Origin: Clostridia bacterium
Lineage (GTDB): Bacteria > Bacillota > Clostridia > Oscillospirales > CAG-272
Length of the DNA: 51,231 bases
NCBI GenBank assembly: GCA_017646745.1
Contig: JAGCLY010000074.1
Location: forward strand, 1 to 51,231
Reading direction: 5' to 3'
The position numbers and the translations under genes are program-made. The notes beneath the pieces were generated by a model. That model was not told where the DNA came from, made no database searches, and saw only the letters and a list, made by a program, of their open reading frames with translations. Shown in pieces: positions 25,295-33,371 of the stretch. Positions within the stretch are counted from its first letter, which is position 1. Every line of letters starts with the position of its first letter.

Positions 25295-26050
25295 ATGAGA
25301 AGAACAGTAATCGCAGGTAACTGGAAGATGAACATGACACCTGCACAGACCAAGGCTTTTATTACCGATCTTGCTCCTATGGTTGCAGGAATGGATAAGT
25401 GCGACATCGTGCTTTGCGTTCCTTACGTTGATATTGCAACCGCAGTTGAGGCGGCGAAGGGAACTAATATCAAAATCGGCGCAGAGAACGTGCACTTTGC
25501 AGAGAGCGGTGCATATACCGGTGAGATCAGCGCGGCTATGCTTTGCGAGATCGGTACCGAGTATGTTGTAATCGGCCATTCTGAGAGAAGACAGTACTTC
25601 GGTGAGACCGACGAAACCGTTAATCTTCGTACCAAGGCAGCGCTTAAGGCTGGCTTAAAAGTAATCCTTTGTCTTGGCGAGGTTAAGGAAGAAAGACTTA
25701 ATGGAATTACCAATGAAGTGGTTGCAATGCAAACAAAACTTGACCTTTTGGGCATTTCTGCTGAGGAAATGAAGAATATTATCATTGCATACGAGCCCGT
25801 TTGGGCGATTGGAACAGGCCTTACTGCAACACCTGAGCAGGCTGATGAAACCTGTGGTGTGATCCGTGCAACACTTGCTGAAATTTACGGCAGCGAGGTA
25901 GCAGAGAGCACTACCATCCAGTATGGCGGATCTATGAATGACGCTAATGCTGCAGAGCTGCTTGCCAAGGTGAACGTTGACGGCGGTCTTATCGGCGGCG
26001 CATCGCTTAAGACTGACAAGTTTACCGCAATTGTAAAGGCTGCTAACTAA
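25295..26050 (+). CDS. tpiA: Triosephosphate isomerase
   Basis: 251 residues, the typical length. GNWKMN holds the catalytic lysine, VIGHSERR the catalytic histidine, and AYEPVWAIGTG the catalytic glutamate with the flexible loop; GGSMNDANA and DGGLIGGASL bind phosphate. It interconverts glyceraldehyde-3-phosphate and dihydroxyacetone phosphate. AAAGAGGAAAA precedes the ATG. No separate promoter is evident, so it probably depends on the pgk promoter. Confidence 0.97.
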   Translation: MRRTVIAGNWKMNMTPAQTKAFITDLAPMVAGMDKCDIVLCVPYVDIATAVEAAKGTNIKIGAENVHFAESGAYTGEISAAMLCEIGTEYVVIGHSERRQYFGETDETVNLRTKAALKAGLKVILCLGEVKEERLNGITNEVVAMQTKLDLLGISAEEMKNIIIAYEPVWAIGTGLTATPEQADETCGVIRATLAEIYGSEVAESTTIQYGGSMNDANAAELLAKVNVDGGLIGGASLKTDKFTAIVKAAN

Positions 26051-26062
26051 ACAGCTGTTAAT

Positions 26063-26108
26063 AAAACCCGTTTTTTTATCAAAAAAAGACGGGTTTTTCT
26101 TTTTTTTG
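26063..26108 (+). terminator. Terminator of pgk-tpiA
   Basis: AACCCGTTTTTTT pairs with AAAAAAA and ACGGGTT, followed by a long T-run. Confidence 0.9.
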
Positions 26109-26159
26109 CCCATAAAAAACAATTTATTTATAATAAATATAAAAAAATTCGCACACCTA

Positions 26160-26188
26160 TTGACTTTTAAAGATTTATTTGTTATAAT
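26160..26188 (+). promoter_or_regulatory. Promoter of the coiled-coil protein gene
   Basis: TTGACT, a 17-base spacer and a perfect TATAAT. Confidence 0.85.
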
Positions 26189-26251
26189 TATGCTGTATAA
26201 TAACATTAGTGTACAAAAATCGCGATTTGCGGAAAAGAGAGGTATTCATTA

Positions 26252-27763
26252 ATGAGCGCTTTCCTCGAAATGTTTGACAGTGAAAAGAAGGAGCAGGTTG
26301 CTGCTCTGCGCGATACGCTTAACGATGACAAAAAGCGTGTTTCAGACGAGCTTGCATATTACAAGTCAATAGCCAGAGATATTAAAAAGTGCAAGAAGCG
26401 TATAGAAAACGCTCAGGCTGCTTACGACAAGCGTGAGTCTGATAAGAACGCTACCAGACTTGATAACGCAAACGATGAGCTCACCGCAGCTATCAATTCG
26501 TTTAACGAAAGCGAGGGCCAGATCAGACTTCTGCTTGATACAGTTCAGGTGGATTATTCTAATATTGCTGATCTTTACCGCGGCAGAAAGGCTGACAGAG
26601 TTCTCGACGCCTTTGAAAAATACAACAACTCTATTTTATCACGCATAATCGACATTCAGGCATACACAGAGACGGACGCTTTCCTTGAGTCCGATGAAGA
26701 GGAGGATGAAACAACCATGGCAATTCCCGAGATTCCCGTAGCAAACGGTACACCCAACCCTGCGGCAGCACCTCAGCAGGCAGCTCCTGCACCCGCTCCC
26801 GCATATGCACATCCTGCATATACCTATCCTCAGTACATACCCGTTCCCATGCCTATGCCTTATTCCTGTCCTCCCCAGCAGCCCGCTGCTGCACCTGAGG
26901 CAAGCAATCAGACACCTAATATTGCTCCTGTTTCTATCGACGTTTCTCCTATGCTTGAGAAGGCGCTTGAGGCAACTATGCAGAAGTTCGTTTCTGCTTT
27001 TGATAAGAGAATTGAGAAGTTCGTAAATGAGCATCCCGTAAATATTCCCATTGCTGCTCCCGCTGTAGGTGCATCCTATGGCTCCGGTGAGGTAGCTGCT
27101 CTTGAGGGTGCAGTTCTTGAGGATGAGCAGGCTCTTCTTGATAAGCTTACTGCTCTTGTTGAGAACCTTAAGGCTCTTACAACCGCTATGGACGATCTTA
27201 GCAACCGTTGCGCAGATATCGCTGCAAAGCAGAGCGCAGCAAATGACATGATGAAGCAGACTAACGATATGCAGCGTCAGACCTCTCGTGAGCAGAAGGG
27301 CGTTCAGGTTAGCCAGAGAGTTATTAACCAGGATCAGGCTGTTGTTACTCAGGAGCAGGCGGCTCTTCAGGATCAGCAGAAGGCGCTTCTTGAAAGCCAG
27401 CAGGCTCTCGTTGAGGGACAGCAGGCTATGGCAGAGGCTCATCGCCTCGTAGCAGAGAACCAGGGCGCTATTGATGAGGCTATGAAGGCTGCTGTTGCAG
27501 CTCAGAAGGAGGTTCTCTCCGCTCAGCAGGCTATCAATGCCGGCAATGCAAAGACTCTTGATGTTCAGAATGATGTTGCAGAAAAGCAGAACGCAACTCT
27601 CGCTCTCCAGAAGGAGGCTCTTGCAGCTCAGAGACAGCTCTTCCGTGATCAGAGATCTATGGTTGAGAAGCAGAAGGCTCTTGGTGGCGATGCTCCTAAG
27701 AAGAAGGCTAAGGGCGATGAAGACGCAGCTCCCTCTGAGGAAGCTCCTGCACAGGAAAACTAA
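26252..27763 (+). CDS. Cytoplasmic coiled-coil protein with a Pro/Ala/Tyr-rich linker, unknown function
   Basis: 503 residues with no signal peptide or membrane segment. Residues 1-145 form a charged helical domain, and about 150-215 are a Pro/Ala/Tyr-rich disordered linker (PAPAPAYAHPAYTYPQYIPV, then PMPMPYSCPP). A helical block with an EKFVNEHPVNIP stretch follows. From about 285 to 480 runs a long Gln/Ala-rich coiled coil in which units such as QQALVEG, QQAMAEA and QKEVLSA repeat with a seven-residue period. The tail is Lys- then Glu-rich. I recognise no family; the layout suits a scaffold or filament-like protein. It is alone behind a strong promoter and two terminator-like hairpins. Confidence 0.85.
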   Translation: MSAFLEMFDSEKKEQVAALRDTLNDDKKRVSDELAYYKSIARDIKKCKKRIENAQAAYDKRESDKNATRLDNANDELTAAINSFNESEGQIRLLLDTVQVDYSNIADLYRGRKADRVLDAFEKYNNSILSRIIDIQAYTETDAFLESDEEEDETTMAIPEIPVANGTPNPAAAPQQAAPAPAPAYAHPAYTYPQYIPVPMPMPYSCPPQQPAAAPEASNQTPNIAPVSIDVSPMLEKALEATMQKFVSAFDKRIEKFVNEHPVNIPIAAPAVGASYGSGEVAALEGAVLEDEQALLDKLTALVENLKALTTAMDDLSNRCADIAAKQSAANDMMKQTNDMQRQTSREQKGVQVSQRVINQDQAVVTQEQAALQDQQKALLESQQALVEGQQAMAEAHRLVAENQGAIDEAMKAAVAAQKEVLSAQQAINAGNAKTLDVQNDVAEKQNATLALQKEALAAQRQLFRDQRSMVEKQKALGGDAPKKKAKGDEDAAPSEEAPAQEN

Positions 27764-27783
27764 TAATCTACATAAGCTTTTAC

Positions 27784-27823
27784 AGGGACGGATCGTATTT
27801 ATCGAGCCGTCCCTATATTTCTT
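27784..27823 (+). terminator. Terminator of the coiled-coil protein gene
   Basis: AGGGACGG pairs with CCGTCCCT across a 15-base loop, followed by ATATTTCTT. The T-run is moderate. Confidence 0.65.
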
Positions 27824-27831
27824 AAGACGAC

Positions 27832-27873
27832 AACAAAGGTCGTCTTATGCTGTGCATAAAACGACCTTTGTTT
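27832..27873. terminator. Second hairpin between the convergent coiled-coil and spoVG genes
   Basis: AACAAAGGTCGT pairs perfectly with ACGACCTTTGTT, and an inner TTATGC/GCATAA stem extends it. It separates the two convergent units. Confidence 0.7.
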
Positions 27874-27887
27874 GACATTAATTGTTT

Positions 27888-28190
27888 TTAAATAACAACA
27901 GCGTCCTCGTCCTCTCGGGCATCGTGCTCTGCGGCCACAAGCTGAACGTGGTATGCATCAATTACAGCCTCCTCAAGGGCGGCTCTGAAGTCGGAGTTGA
28001 TGGGATGTACGATGTCACGGTATGTGCCGTCGGGATTCTTTCTTGAGGGCATTACGATAAAATATCTGTCCCTTGCGTAAATTACCTTAATGTCGTGCAC
28101 TGCCAGGCAGTCGTTAAATGTTACCGATACGATCGCCTTCATGGGTCCCTCGTCAAAAAACTTTCTGATTTTGATATCTGTTACCTGCAT
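27888..28190 (-). CDS. spoVG: Septation/RNA-binding regulator SpoVG
   Basis: 100 residues, beginning QVTDIKIRKF and carrying KAIVSVTFNDCLAVHDIKVI and FIVMPSRKNPDG, the SpoVG signature; the acidic tail is normal. In Bacillus it affects asymmetric septation and in other Bacillota it is a nucleic-acid-binding regulator. AAGGAAGGA lies 10 bases before the ATG. It is monocistronic. Upstream are a weak TATAAT and a pair of direct repeats. Confidence 0.96.
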   Translation of the reverse strand: MQVTDIKIRKFFDEGPMKAIVSVTFNDCLAVHDIKVIYARDRYFIVMPSRKNPDGTYRDIVHPINSDFRAALEEAVIDAYHVQLVAAEHDAREDEDAVVI

Positions 28191-28228
28191 AACTTAAAAA
28201 TTCCTTCCTTGTTGTATACTTTATTTTT

Positions 28229-28253
28229 GATTACTAATATAATGATTACTAAA
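28229..28253 (-). promoter_or_regulatory. Direct repeats in the spoVG leader
   Basis: TGATTACTAA occurs at 28229-28238 and again at 28244-28253, 15 bases apart, between the likely promoter and the spoVG ribosome site. They could be a regulator site or an RNA-binding site. Confidence 0.45.
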
Positions 28254-28294
28254 ATCCGTCGGTCATTTTCACCTCGTGATTTTTCTATGGTAAT

Positions 28295-28325
28295 ATTATA
28301 CAGTATAAAAATAAAATTTATTCAA
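28295..28325 (-). promoter_or_regulatory. Possible spoVG promoter
   Basis: On the minus strand TTGAAT, a 19-base spacer and a perfect TATAAT. The spacer is long, so the assignment is tentative; no sigma-H type box was recognised. Confidence 0.4.
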
Positions 28326-28416
28326 GAAAAAAGTGTTTTTTCTTTTAACGAAATGTAACATTTTTTTGTTTTAAGCTGTATTTTATGCAAAAATAAAACA
28401 AGGAGTGTTTTAGTTA

Positions 28417-29823
28417 ATGAGCAAGAAAAAGGGCAGGAAGAGCATGGGGGCGACGTATAGTGCAATACGCAAAATCTGCTTTGATAAATCGTCGACGGTG
28501 CATTTTATAGGTATTGGCGGAGTATCCATGTGCTCTCTGGCAATGCTGACACGCCATTATGGGGCAGGGGTTAGCGGTAGCGACCGTGAAGCGAGCGAGC
28601 GAACGAGGTCTCTCGCAGAAAGCGGAATAGATCTAACCATAGGGCATAATACCGAGAAGGTCAAGTCCGCTGATCTGGTTGTATATTCTCATGCAATAGC
28701 GGATAATGACCCCGAGCTGGTAACGGCAAGGGAAATGGGCATTCCGGTAGTAAGCCGTGCAGAATATCTTGGTGCAGCTATGTTGGGCTACAATTGTCGG
28801 ATAGGCGTTTCAGGCTCTCACGGTAAGAGTACTACCACAGCAATGCTTGCACTGATTTTTGAATATGCAGGACTAAATCCTACCGTCATGTCCGGGGCAG
28901 ATCTTTTAGGTGGATTACCCTATAAAATCGGTGATGGCCATACTATGATATACGAGGCGTGTGAGTATAAGGATTCATTTCTTCATTTTCTACCGACTGT
29001 AACTGTGGGATTAAACCTGGAGCTTGATCACACCGACTATTTTGACGGTATGGATCATTTGTCTGCCTCCTTTGTTAAGGCGCTTGGAAGGGCGAGTAGC
29101 TTTTCCTTGATTAACGGCGATGATTATCATCTTGGATCTATAATTAACAAAATCAAATGTCCTACAATCACCTTCGGCGCAAATGAAAATAACGATTATC
29201 ATTACTCCATTACCTCATTTAAAAAGGTGGGATATGCTTTTTCGGTATTCTACAAGGGTGAGCGAGTTGGTGATTTTGAATTAAATATTCCCGGCGCATT
29301 TAACCTCTATAATGCAACTGCGGCCATTGTAATTGCCAAGGAGAGGGGAATCAGCCTAAACATCATAGCCGATGCCATAAAAAGATATTCGGGCATCAAG
29401 GGGCGTCTTGAATATATCGGAGAAAGGTATGGTCGCCCTGTATATTATGATTACGCTCATCATCCAACCGAGATAGCCGCATCTATAAATGCTCTGAGGC
29501 AAATTTATTCAGAACCTATTACCGTAGTATTTAAGCCACACACGTTTTCACGCACCGCATCATTGTGGCATGAGTTTTGCGCATCGCTGTCGCTGGCAAA
29601 TTACGCTGTGATAACAGATATTTACCCTGCTCGTGAAGAACCCATAGAGGGTATAAATTCATCGAGATTGGCCGGTGATATCGGCAGATATGCTATGTAT
29701 TGCCCGGATGGTGACGTGGCTGACACGGTTGATTTATATACTCAAGGAGTAGTTGTACTTATGGGCGCAGGTAACTTTGAAAAAATAAAATCAAGTATAT
29801 TAAAAACACAGGAGTTATTATGA
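28417..29823 (+). CDS. murC: UDP-N-acetylmuramate--L-alanine ligase
   Basis: 468 residues. The N-terminal FIGIGGVSMCSLA binds UDP-MurNAc, the P-loop GSHGKSTT is at 133-140, and the central domain carries NLELDHTDYF. The C-terminal domain carries YDYAHHPTEI, KPHTFSRT and the MurC-typical IYPAREEPIEGI. It adds L-alanine, the first residue of the peptidoglycan stem peptide, using ATP in the cytoplasm. CAAGGAGTG precedes the ATG. It stands apart from any division/cell-wall cluster and overlaps the next gene by 4 bases. Confidence 0.95.
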   Translation: MSKKKGRKSMGATYSAIRKICFDKSSTVHFIGIGGVSMCSLAMLTRHYGAGVSGSDREASERTRSLAESGIDLTIGHNTEKVKSADLVVYSHAIADNDPELVTAREMGIPVVSRAEYLGAAMLGYNCRIGVSGSHGKSTTTAMLALIFEYAGLNPTVMSGADLLGGLPYKIGDGHTMIYEACEYKDSFLHFLPTVTVGLNLELDHTDYFDGMDHLSASFVKALGRASSFSLINGDDYHLGSIINKIKCPTITFGANENNDYHYSITSFKKVGYAFSVFYKGERVGDFELNIPGAFNLYNATAAIVIAKERGISLNIIADAIKRYSGIKGRLEYIGERYGRPVYYDYAHHPTEIAASINALRQIYSEPITVVFKPHTFSRTASLWHEFCASLSLANYAVITDIYPAREEPIEGINSSRLAGDIGRYAMYCPDGDVADTVDLYTQGVVVLMGAGNFEKIKSSILKTQELL

Positions 29824-30257
29824 AAAAAGAAGCAATACTCGTAAGCGCTTGTCTTCTCGGCGTATGTTGTCGCTACGACGGTGCAAGCAAGCCTAATGCC
29901 GACGTCATTAAGCTTAGAGAAAGGTATGTTCTTATTCCTATATGCCCGGAGGTTGACGGTGGACTTCCAACTCCCCGTACCCCCAGCGAGCAGGTGGGAG
30001 ATAGGGTTTTGATGAGTGACGGCAAGGATGTTACCGATAATTTCAGAGCAGGAGCAGAAGCTGCCCTTGAGCGTGCCAAGACCTTCTCCTGCAATATAGC
30101 CCTGCTTAAGGCTCGTTCACCCTCCTGCGGAAGCGGTATGATTTACGATGGAAGCTTTAGCGGAAGGCTGACAGAGGGCAACGGAGTTACCGCAGACCTG
30201 TTAAAAAAGAACGGTATAACTATTTATACCGAAGAAGAATTGGATAAATTAATATAA
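29820..30257 (+). CDS. DUF523 family protein
   Basis: 145 residues. The N-terminal VSACLLGVCCRYDG and the later CPEVDGGLPTPR, ALLKARSPSCGSG and EGNGVTADLL are the DUF523 hallmarks. Several conserved cysteines suggest a metal or Fe-S site. The function is not established. ATGA overlap with murC implies coupled translation. Confidence 0.92.
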   Translation: MKKEAILVSACLLGVCCRYDGASKPNADVIKLRERYVLIPICPEVDGGLPTPRTPSEQVGDRVLMSDGKDVTDNFRAGAEAALERAKTFSCNIALLKARSPSCGSGMIYDGSFSGRLTEGNGVTADLLKKNGITIYTEEELDKLI

Positions 30258-30262
30258 AAAAC

Positions 30263-30291
30263 TTGACAAAGCATATGCTTTGGAGTAAAAT
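30263..30291 (+). promoter_or_regulatory. Promoter of the mgtE leader
   Basis: TTGACA at 30263-30268, a 17-base spacer and TAAAAT at 30286-30291. Transcription should start near 30298, leaving a leader of about 145 bases before mgtE. Confidence 0.85.
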
Positions 30292-30312
30292 AAAGATATA
30301 AAAACGAAAGGA

Positions 30313-30395
30313 GACCGATATGTCGGACGGACGAAGTACCCCTCACCCGTGTGAGTTAATAATTACATACAAGTCTGGTGTATGCCGTATCGGTC
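30313..30395 (+). promoter_or_regulatory. Three-way-junction leader RNA upstream of mgtE
   Basis: GACCGATA (30313-30320) pairs with TATCGGTC (30388-30395) to close a domain holding two hairpins, CTCAC/GTGAG (30342-30355) and CATAC/GTATG (30366-30384). I do not recognise the M-box or another known riboswitch. A competing short hairpin CCGA/TCGG (30315-30326) exposes the leader peptide's start codon in its loop, so two states are possible. Confidence 0.55.
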
Positions 30396-30406
30396 GCTGT
30401 TGTTGA
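30320..30406 (+). CDS. Putative 28-residue leader peptide upstream of mgtE
   Basis: ATG at 30320 follows AAAGGAG with an ideal 6-base gap, and the frame runs 28 codons to TGA at 30404-30406. The peptide starts MSDGRSTPHPC, has ELIITYKSG in the middle and ends VCRIGRCC, with four cysteines and one histidine. Its stop codon abuts the strand (CCTCC) that pairs with the mgtE ribosome site. A ribosome finishing the peptide would therefore cover that strand and free mgtE translation. This arrangement points to leader-peptide control and not to a chance frame, but translation is unproven. Confidence 0.55.
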   Translation: MSDGRSTPHPCELIITYKSGVCRIGRCC

Positions 30407-30439
30407 CCTCCCATCGGCTACCCCGGCTGAAAGGAGATC
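30405..30439 (+). promoter_or_regulatory. Hairpin sequestering the mgtE ribosome binding site
   Basis: GACCTCC (30405-30411) can pair with GGAGATC (30433-30439, one mismatch), with CGG/CCG stacked inside, hiding AAGGAG of mgtE. It overlaps the leader-peptide stop codon. Confidence 0.55.
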
Positions 30440-30442
30440 GCA

Positions 30443-31882
30443 ATGGAAGAAAAAAACATTAACACAGTTCCTTTCGAAGAAGATGATAAGGAAGTTAATA
30501 GCGTCATTTTTGACGAGGATGATATTATCACTCCCGAAAAACTGACTGATTTATTGGATGAAAAAAAGTATGCTGAGGTTAAGGTACAGGTTAATGACAT
30601 ACCTGCGCCCGACCTTGCGGAAATATTCTTTGAGGTTGATGAAAAATATCACAGCCTGTTATTCAGGCTTCTCTCAAAGGAGCTTGCTGCCGAGACCTTT
30701 GTTGAAATGGATTCGGATCTGCAGGAAAATCTTATTTCGCACTTTACCGATCGACAGCTGTCTGAGATTCTGGACGAGCTGTATATCGACGATACTGTTG
30801 ATATTATTGAGGAAATGCCTGCCAACGTGGTTAAGCGTATTCTCAAGAACTCGGACAGTCATGATCGCGAGATAATTAACAAGATACTTAAATATCCCAA
30901 GGATTCTGCCGGCACGGTTATGACTACCGAGTACGTGCGTTTTACTGGGGATATGACGGTTGCTGACGCCCTGCTTCACATCCGCCGCGTTGCTATTGAC
31001 AAGGAAACTATTTACACCTGTTATATTACAGGTAAGGATAAGCGCTTGCAGGGTATTGTAACTGCCAAGGATTTGCTTATATCCGATCCCGACGTACTTC
31101 TTACCGATATTATGGATGAGAACGTTATTGCTGTTCATACCCATGACGATAAGGAGGAGGTTGCTATGAAGCTTGATAAGTACGGCTTCTTGGCAATTCC
31201 CGTTGTTGACAGCGAGTCTCGTCTTGTAGGTATTATTACTGTAGACGATGCGCTTGAGGTTATTATTGAGGAGTCCGAGGAGGACTTCGCGGTGATGGCT
31301 GCGATCACGCCCGGTGATGATACCCCCTATCTTAAGACCGACGTTCTTTCTATTTGGAAATCGCGTATTCCGTGGTTGCTGATACTTATGCTGTCATCTA
31401 CACTTTCCAGCGCAATTCTTGCACACTTTGAATCGGCTCTTTCTGCCGTTCTTGTCCTCTTTATTCCCATGATAATGGGTACGGGCGGTAATAGCGGCGG
31501 TCAGTCGTCTGTGACTCTTACTCGTAGCATCTCGCTGTCAGAGGTAGAGTTCTCGGATATTTTGCACGTTGTGTGGAAGGAACTGCGCGTAGGTATTCTT
31601 TGCTCGATCACCCTCGGTGTTGCTACCTTCGCCAAGGTTATGCTTATCGACGGTTTGCTACTCGGCAATTCTGCGGTTGATCTTTCCGTGGCATTGACGG
31701 TTGCACTGTCGCTTTCGCTGACAATTATTTTGGCCAAGATCATCGGCGCAAGCCTACCGCTGCTGGCAAAAAAGGTCGGCCTCGACCCCGCAGTTATGGC
31801 TTCGCCTCTTATCACCACCCTCGTAGATGCAATCTCGCTTGTTGTCTATGTTTGCGTGGCACAGAATGTTATGAATGCATAA
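30443..31882 (+). CDS. mgtE: Magnesium transporter MgtE
   Basis: 479 residues in the standard MgtE order: a cytoplasmic superhelical N domain (about 25-150), two CBS domains (about 155-285, for example KDSAGTVMTTEYVRF and LTDIMDENVIAVHTH), a connecting helix, then about five membrane helices forming the pore (from about 310). The pore region has GTGGNSGGQSSVTL and the late GLDPAVMASPLITT. CBS and N domains sense cytoplasmic Mg and gate the channel in the known protein. Expression appears to be controlled also by the leader described separately. Confidence 0.95.
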   Translation: MEEKNINTVPFEEDDKEVNSVIFDEDDIITPEKLTDLLDEKKYAEVKVQVNDIPAPDLAEIFFEVDEKYHSLLFRLLSKELAAETFVEMDSDLQENLISHFTDRQLSEILDELYIDDTVDIIEEMPANVVKRILKNSDSHDREIINKILKYPKDSAGTVMTTEYVRFTGDMTVADALLHIRRVAIDKETIYTCYITGKDKRLQGIVTAKDLLISDPDVLLTDIMDENVIAVHTHDDKEEVAMKLDKYGFLAIPVVDSESRLVGIITVDDALEVIIEESEEDFAVMAAITPGDDTPYLKTDVLSIWKSRIPWLLILMLSSTLSSAILAHFESALSAVLVLFIPMIMGTGGNSGGQSSVTLTRSISLSEVEFSDILHVVWKELRVGILCSITLGVATFAKVMLIDGLLLGNSAVDLSVALTVALSLSLTIILAKIIGASLPLLAKKVGLDPAVMASPLITTLVDAISLVVYVCVAQNVMNA

Positions 31883-31883
31883 T

Positions 31884-31922
31884 AAAAAGGACGTAAAGCA
31901 TCGCTTTGCGTCCTTTTTGTTT
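31884..31922. terminator. Bidirectional terminator between mgtE and the cysteine desulfidase gene
   Basis: AAAAAGGACG pairs with CGTCCTTTTT with an inner AAAGC/GCTTT stem and T-runs on both strands. Confidence 0.9.
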
Positions 31923-31938
31923 TTCAGTGAATTTTCAA

Positions 31939-33219
31939 TTATATCCCCAGCATGATTTCAATAATCTCTCTGTCGGTGTCGCTCATGCCTTCTCTTGCAA
32001 GTCTGCCGACATTCTTGATGGTGTTTTCAACACCCTTGGTAACGATACCGTCACCGCCGTGGAACTGACTGCCCATCTTCCACATTTCATAGCCCATTAT
32101 ACCTGCCTCAACCGCCATTGCGATTTTTGCTGCACAGGAGGGCTTTGCTCCGTCGCAGATAGTACCGGAGAGGATTGCTACGGAGTTTACAAGTGTATGT
32201 GCGATTTCACTGAACTTTCCGCCTTGAAGATAGCAGATTCCTGTTCCGGCGCCAACACCTGCGCTGATTACTCCGCAATAGGCGGAGAGAGTGCCGATGC
32301 CGGTCTTTTGATGTATAGTAATAAGGTCTGATACGATAAGAGCACGAAGAAGCTCATCCTCGCTCTTACCCAGCTCATCGGCGTAGATCTTAATAGGTAC
32401 CGATGCGGTAATGCCCTGGTTTCCGCTACCCGAAATAATGCACACAGGCTTTTCGCATCCGCTCATTCTTGCATCCGATCCTGCCGCCGCATAGGCTCGC
32501 GCTCTGCGGGAGAGGTCGTTGCCCATAGACAGCATTACCTTGCCGATGTTGGCACCCCATTCGCTATTAAGTCCCTCCTCAGCAATAGCCATATTGAGCT
32601 CAATCTGGCGTTTAAGATACGGGCGAAGTGTGTCGAGCTCGACCGTGTCGGCATATTCGATTATATCCATAACGTTGAGCAGGGTAAGATCGGGCTCATC
32701 ACCGCTTTCCTCAACAATGGTCTTTTCCGTGTACTTATCAGTCAAAGCAATTCCGTTAAGGCTTACCTCGGTAACATTAGTATGCGCTCCGCTGATCTTA
32801 ACGGTGGCATTGTTGGTTCCGCTCTTGCCGTATAGCTCAAGCTCAAAGCTACAGCCTGTATTAAGCTTTTCAATCTTTATGTCGCATTGACTGAGAACTG
32901 CATCAATTTTAGCCTCATCATCTGCCGTCAGTACAGTGAGAACCTCAAGGCGCTTGTCCGGGCGGCAGGATACTATACCTGCGGCAATCGCAGCCTCAAT
33001 GCCGTGTCTGCCTCCCGTTGCGGGAACAATAACGCTCTTAACGTTTTTAATTATGTTGCCGCTGAAGCATGCTGTTATTTTCTCGGGAACACTGCCCAGG
33101 GTTTTTGAAAGAATTGATGATGCGTATGCAATAGCAATAGGCTCGGTACAGCCCATAGCGGGGCGAAGCTCTGCCATAAGAATAGCCTCGTAGGTGCTTT
33201 TTGTAAGACTGCTTAACAT
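31939..33219 (-). CDS. cyuA: L-cysteine desulfidase / UPF0597 family (CyuA)
   Basis: 426 residues of the serine dehydratase-like family that includes the archaeal L-cysteine desulfidase and E. coli YhaM/CyuA. Fe-S ligands are expected at Cys24 in GCTEP, at a cysteine in the middle third, and at the seven-spaced pair in ICDGAKPSC; all are visible. GSGNQGITAS is also conserved. The reaction is breakdown of L-cysteine to pyruvate, ammonia and sulfide with a [4Fe-4S] cluster, which suits an anaerobe. It is a single-gene unit with its own promoter. Confidence 0.9.
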   Translation of the reverse strand: MLSSLTKSTYEAILMAELRPAMGCTEPIAIAYASSILSKTLGSVPEKITACFSGNIIKNVKSVIVPATGGRHGIEAAIAAGIVSCRPDKRLEVLTVLTADDEAKIDAVLSQCDIKIEKLNTGCSFELELYGKSGTNNATVKISGAHTNVTEVSLNGIALTDKYTEKTIVEESGDEPDLTLLNVMDIIEYADTVELDTLRPYLKRQIELNMAIAEEGLNSEWGANIGKVMLSMGNDLSRRARAYAAAGSDARMSGCEKPVCIISGSGNQGITASVPIKIYADELGKSEDELLRALIVSDLITIHQKTGIGTLSAYCGVISAGVGAGTGICYLQGGKFSEIAHTLVNSVAILSGTICDGAKPSCAAKIAMAVEAGIMGYEMWKMGSQFHGGDGIVTKGVENTIKNVGRLAREGMSDTDREIIEIMLGI

Positions 33220-33251
33220 ACTGTCTGCCTTTCCTGTTATTTTCTTCCTTT

Positions 33252-33280
33252 ATTATATAATAAAATATCAGTCAGGTCAA
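33252..33280 (-). promoter_or_regulatory. Promoter of the cysteine desulfidase gene
   Basis: On the minus strand TTGACC, a 17-base spacer and TATAAT. Confidence 0.82.
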
Positions 33281-33321
33281 TATTATTTTTTCAAAATGTT
33301 AATAAAAATAACAAACAAACA

Positions 33322-33362
33322 TAAAAAACCGCAATATGTAAACCAAGGTCTACATATTGCGG
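33322..33362 (-). terminator. Terminator of the two-component operon
   Basis: CCGCAATATGTA pairs perfectly with TACATATTGCGG around a 10-base loop, followed on the minus strand by six T. Confidence 0.92.
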
Positions 33363-33371
33363 AATTTTCTG

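Noticed and set aside
21000..26050. RiPP biosynthesis cluster around tldD-pmbA
   Set aside because: No short precursor frame with a Gly-Gly or Cys-rich core, and no cyclodehydratase, lanthipeptide or radical SAM tailoring gene lies nearby.
30298..30440. M-box (ykoK) magnesium riboswitch upstream of mgtE
   Set aside because: The conserved M-box sequence blocks as I know them are not found. The fold seen is a smaller three-way junction with an overlapping peptide frame.
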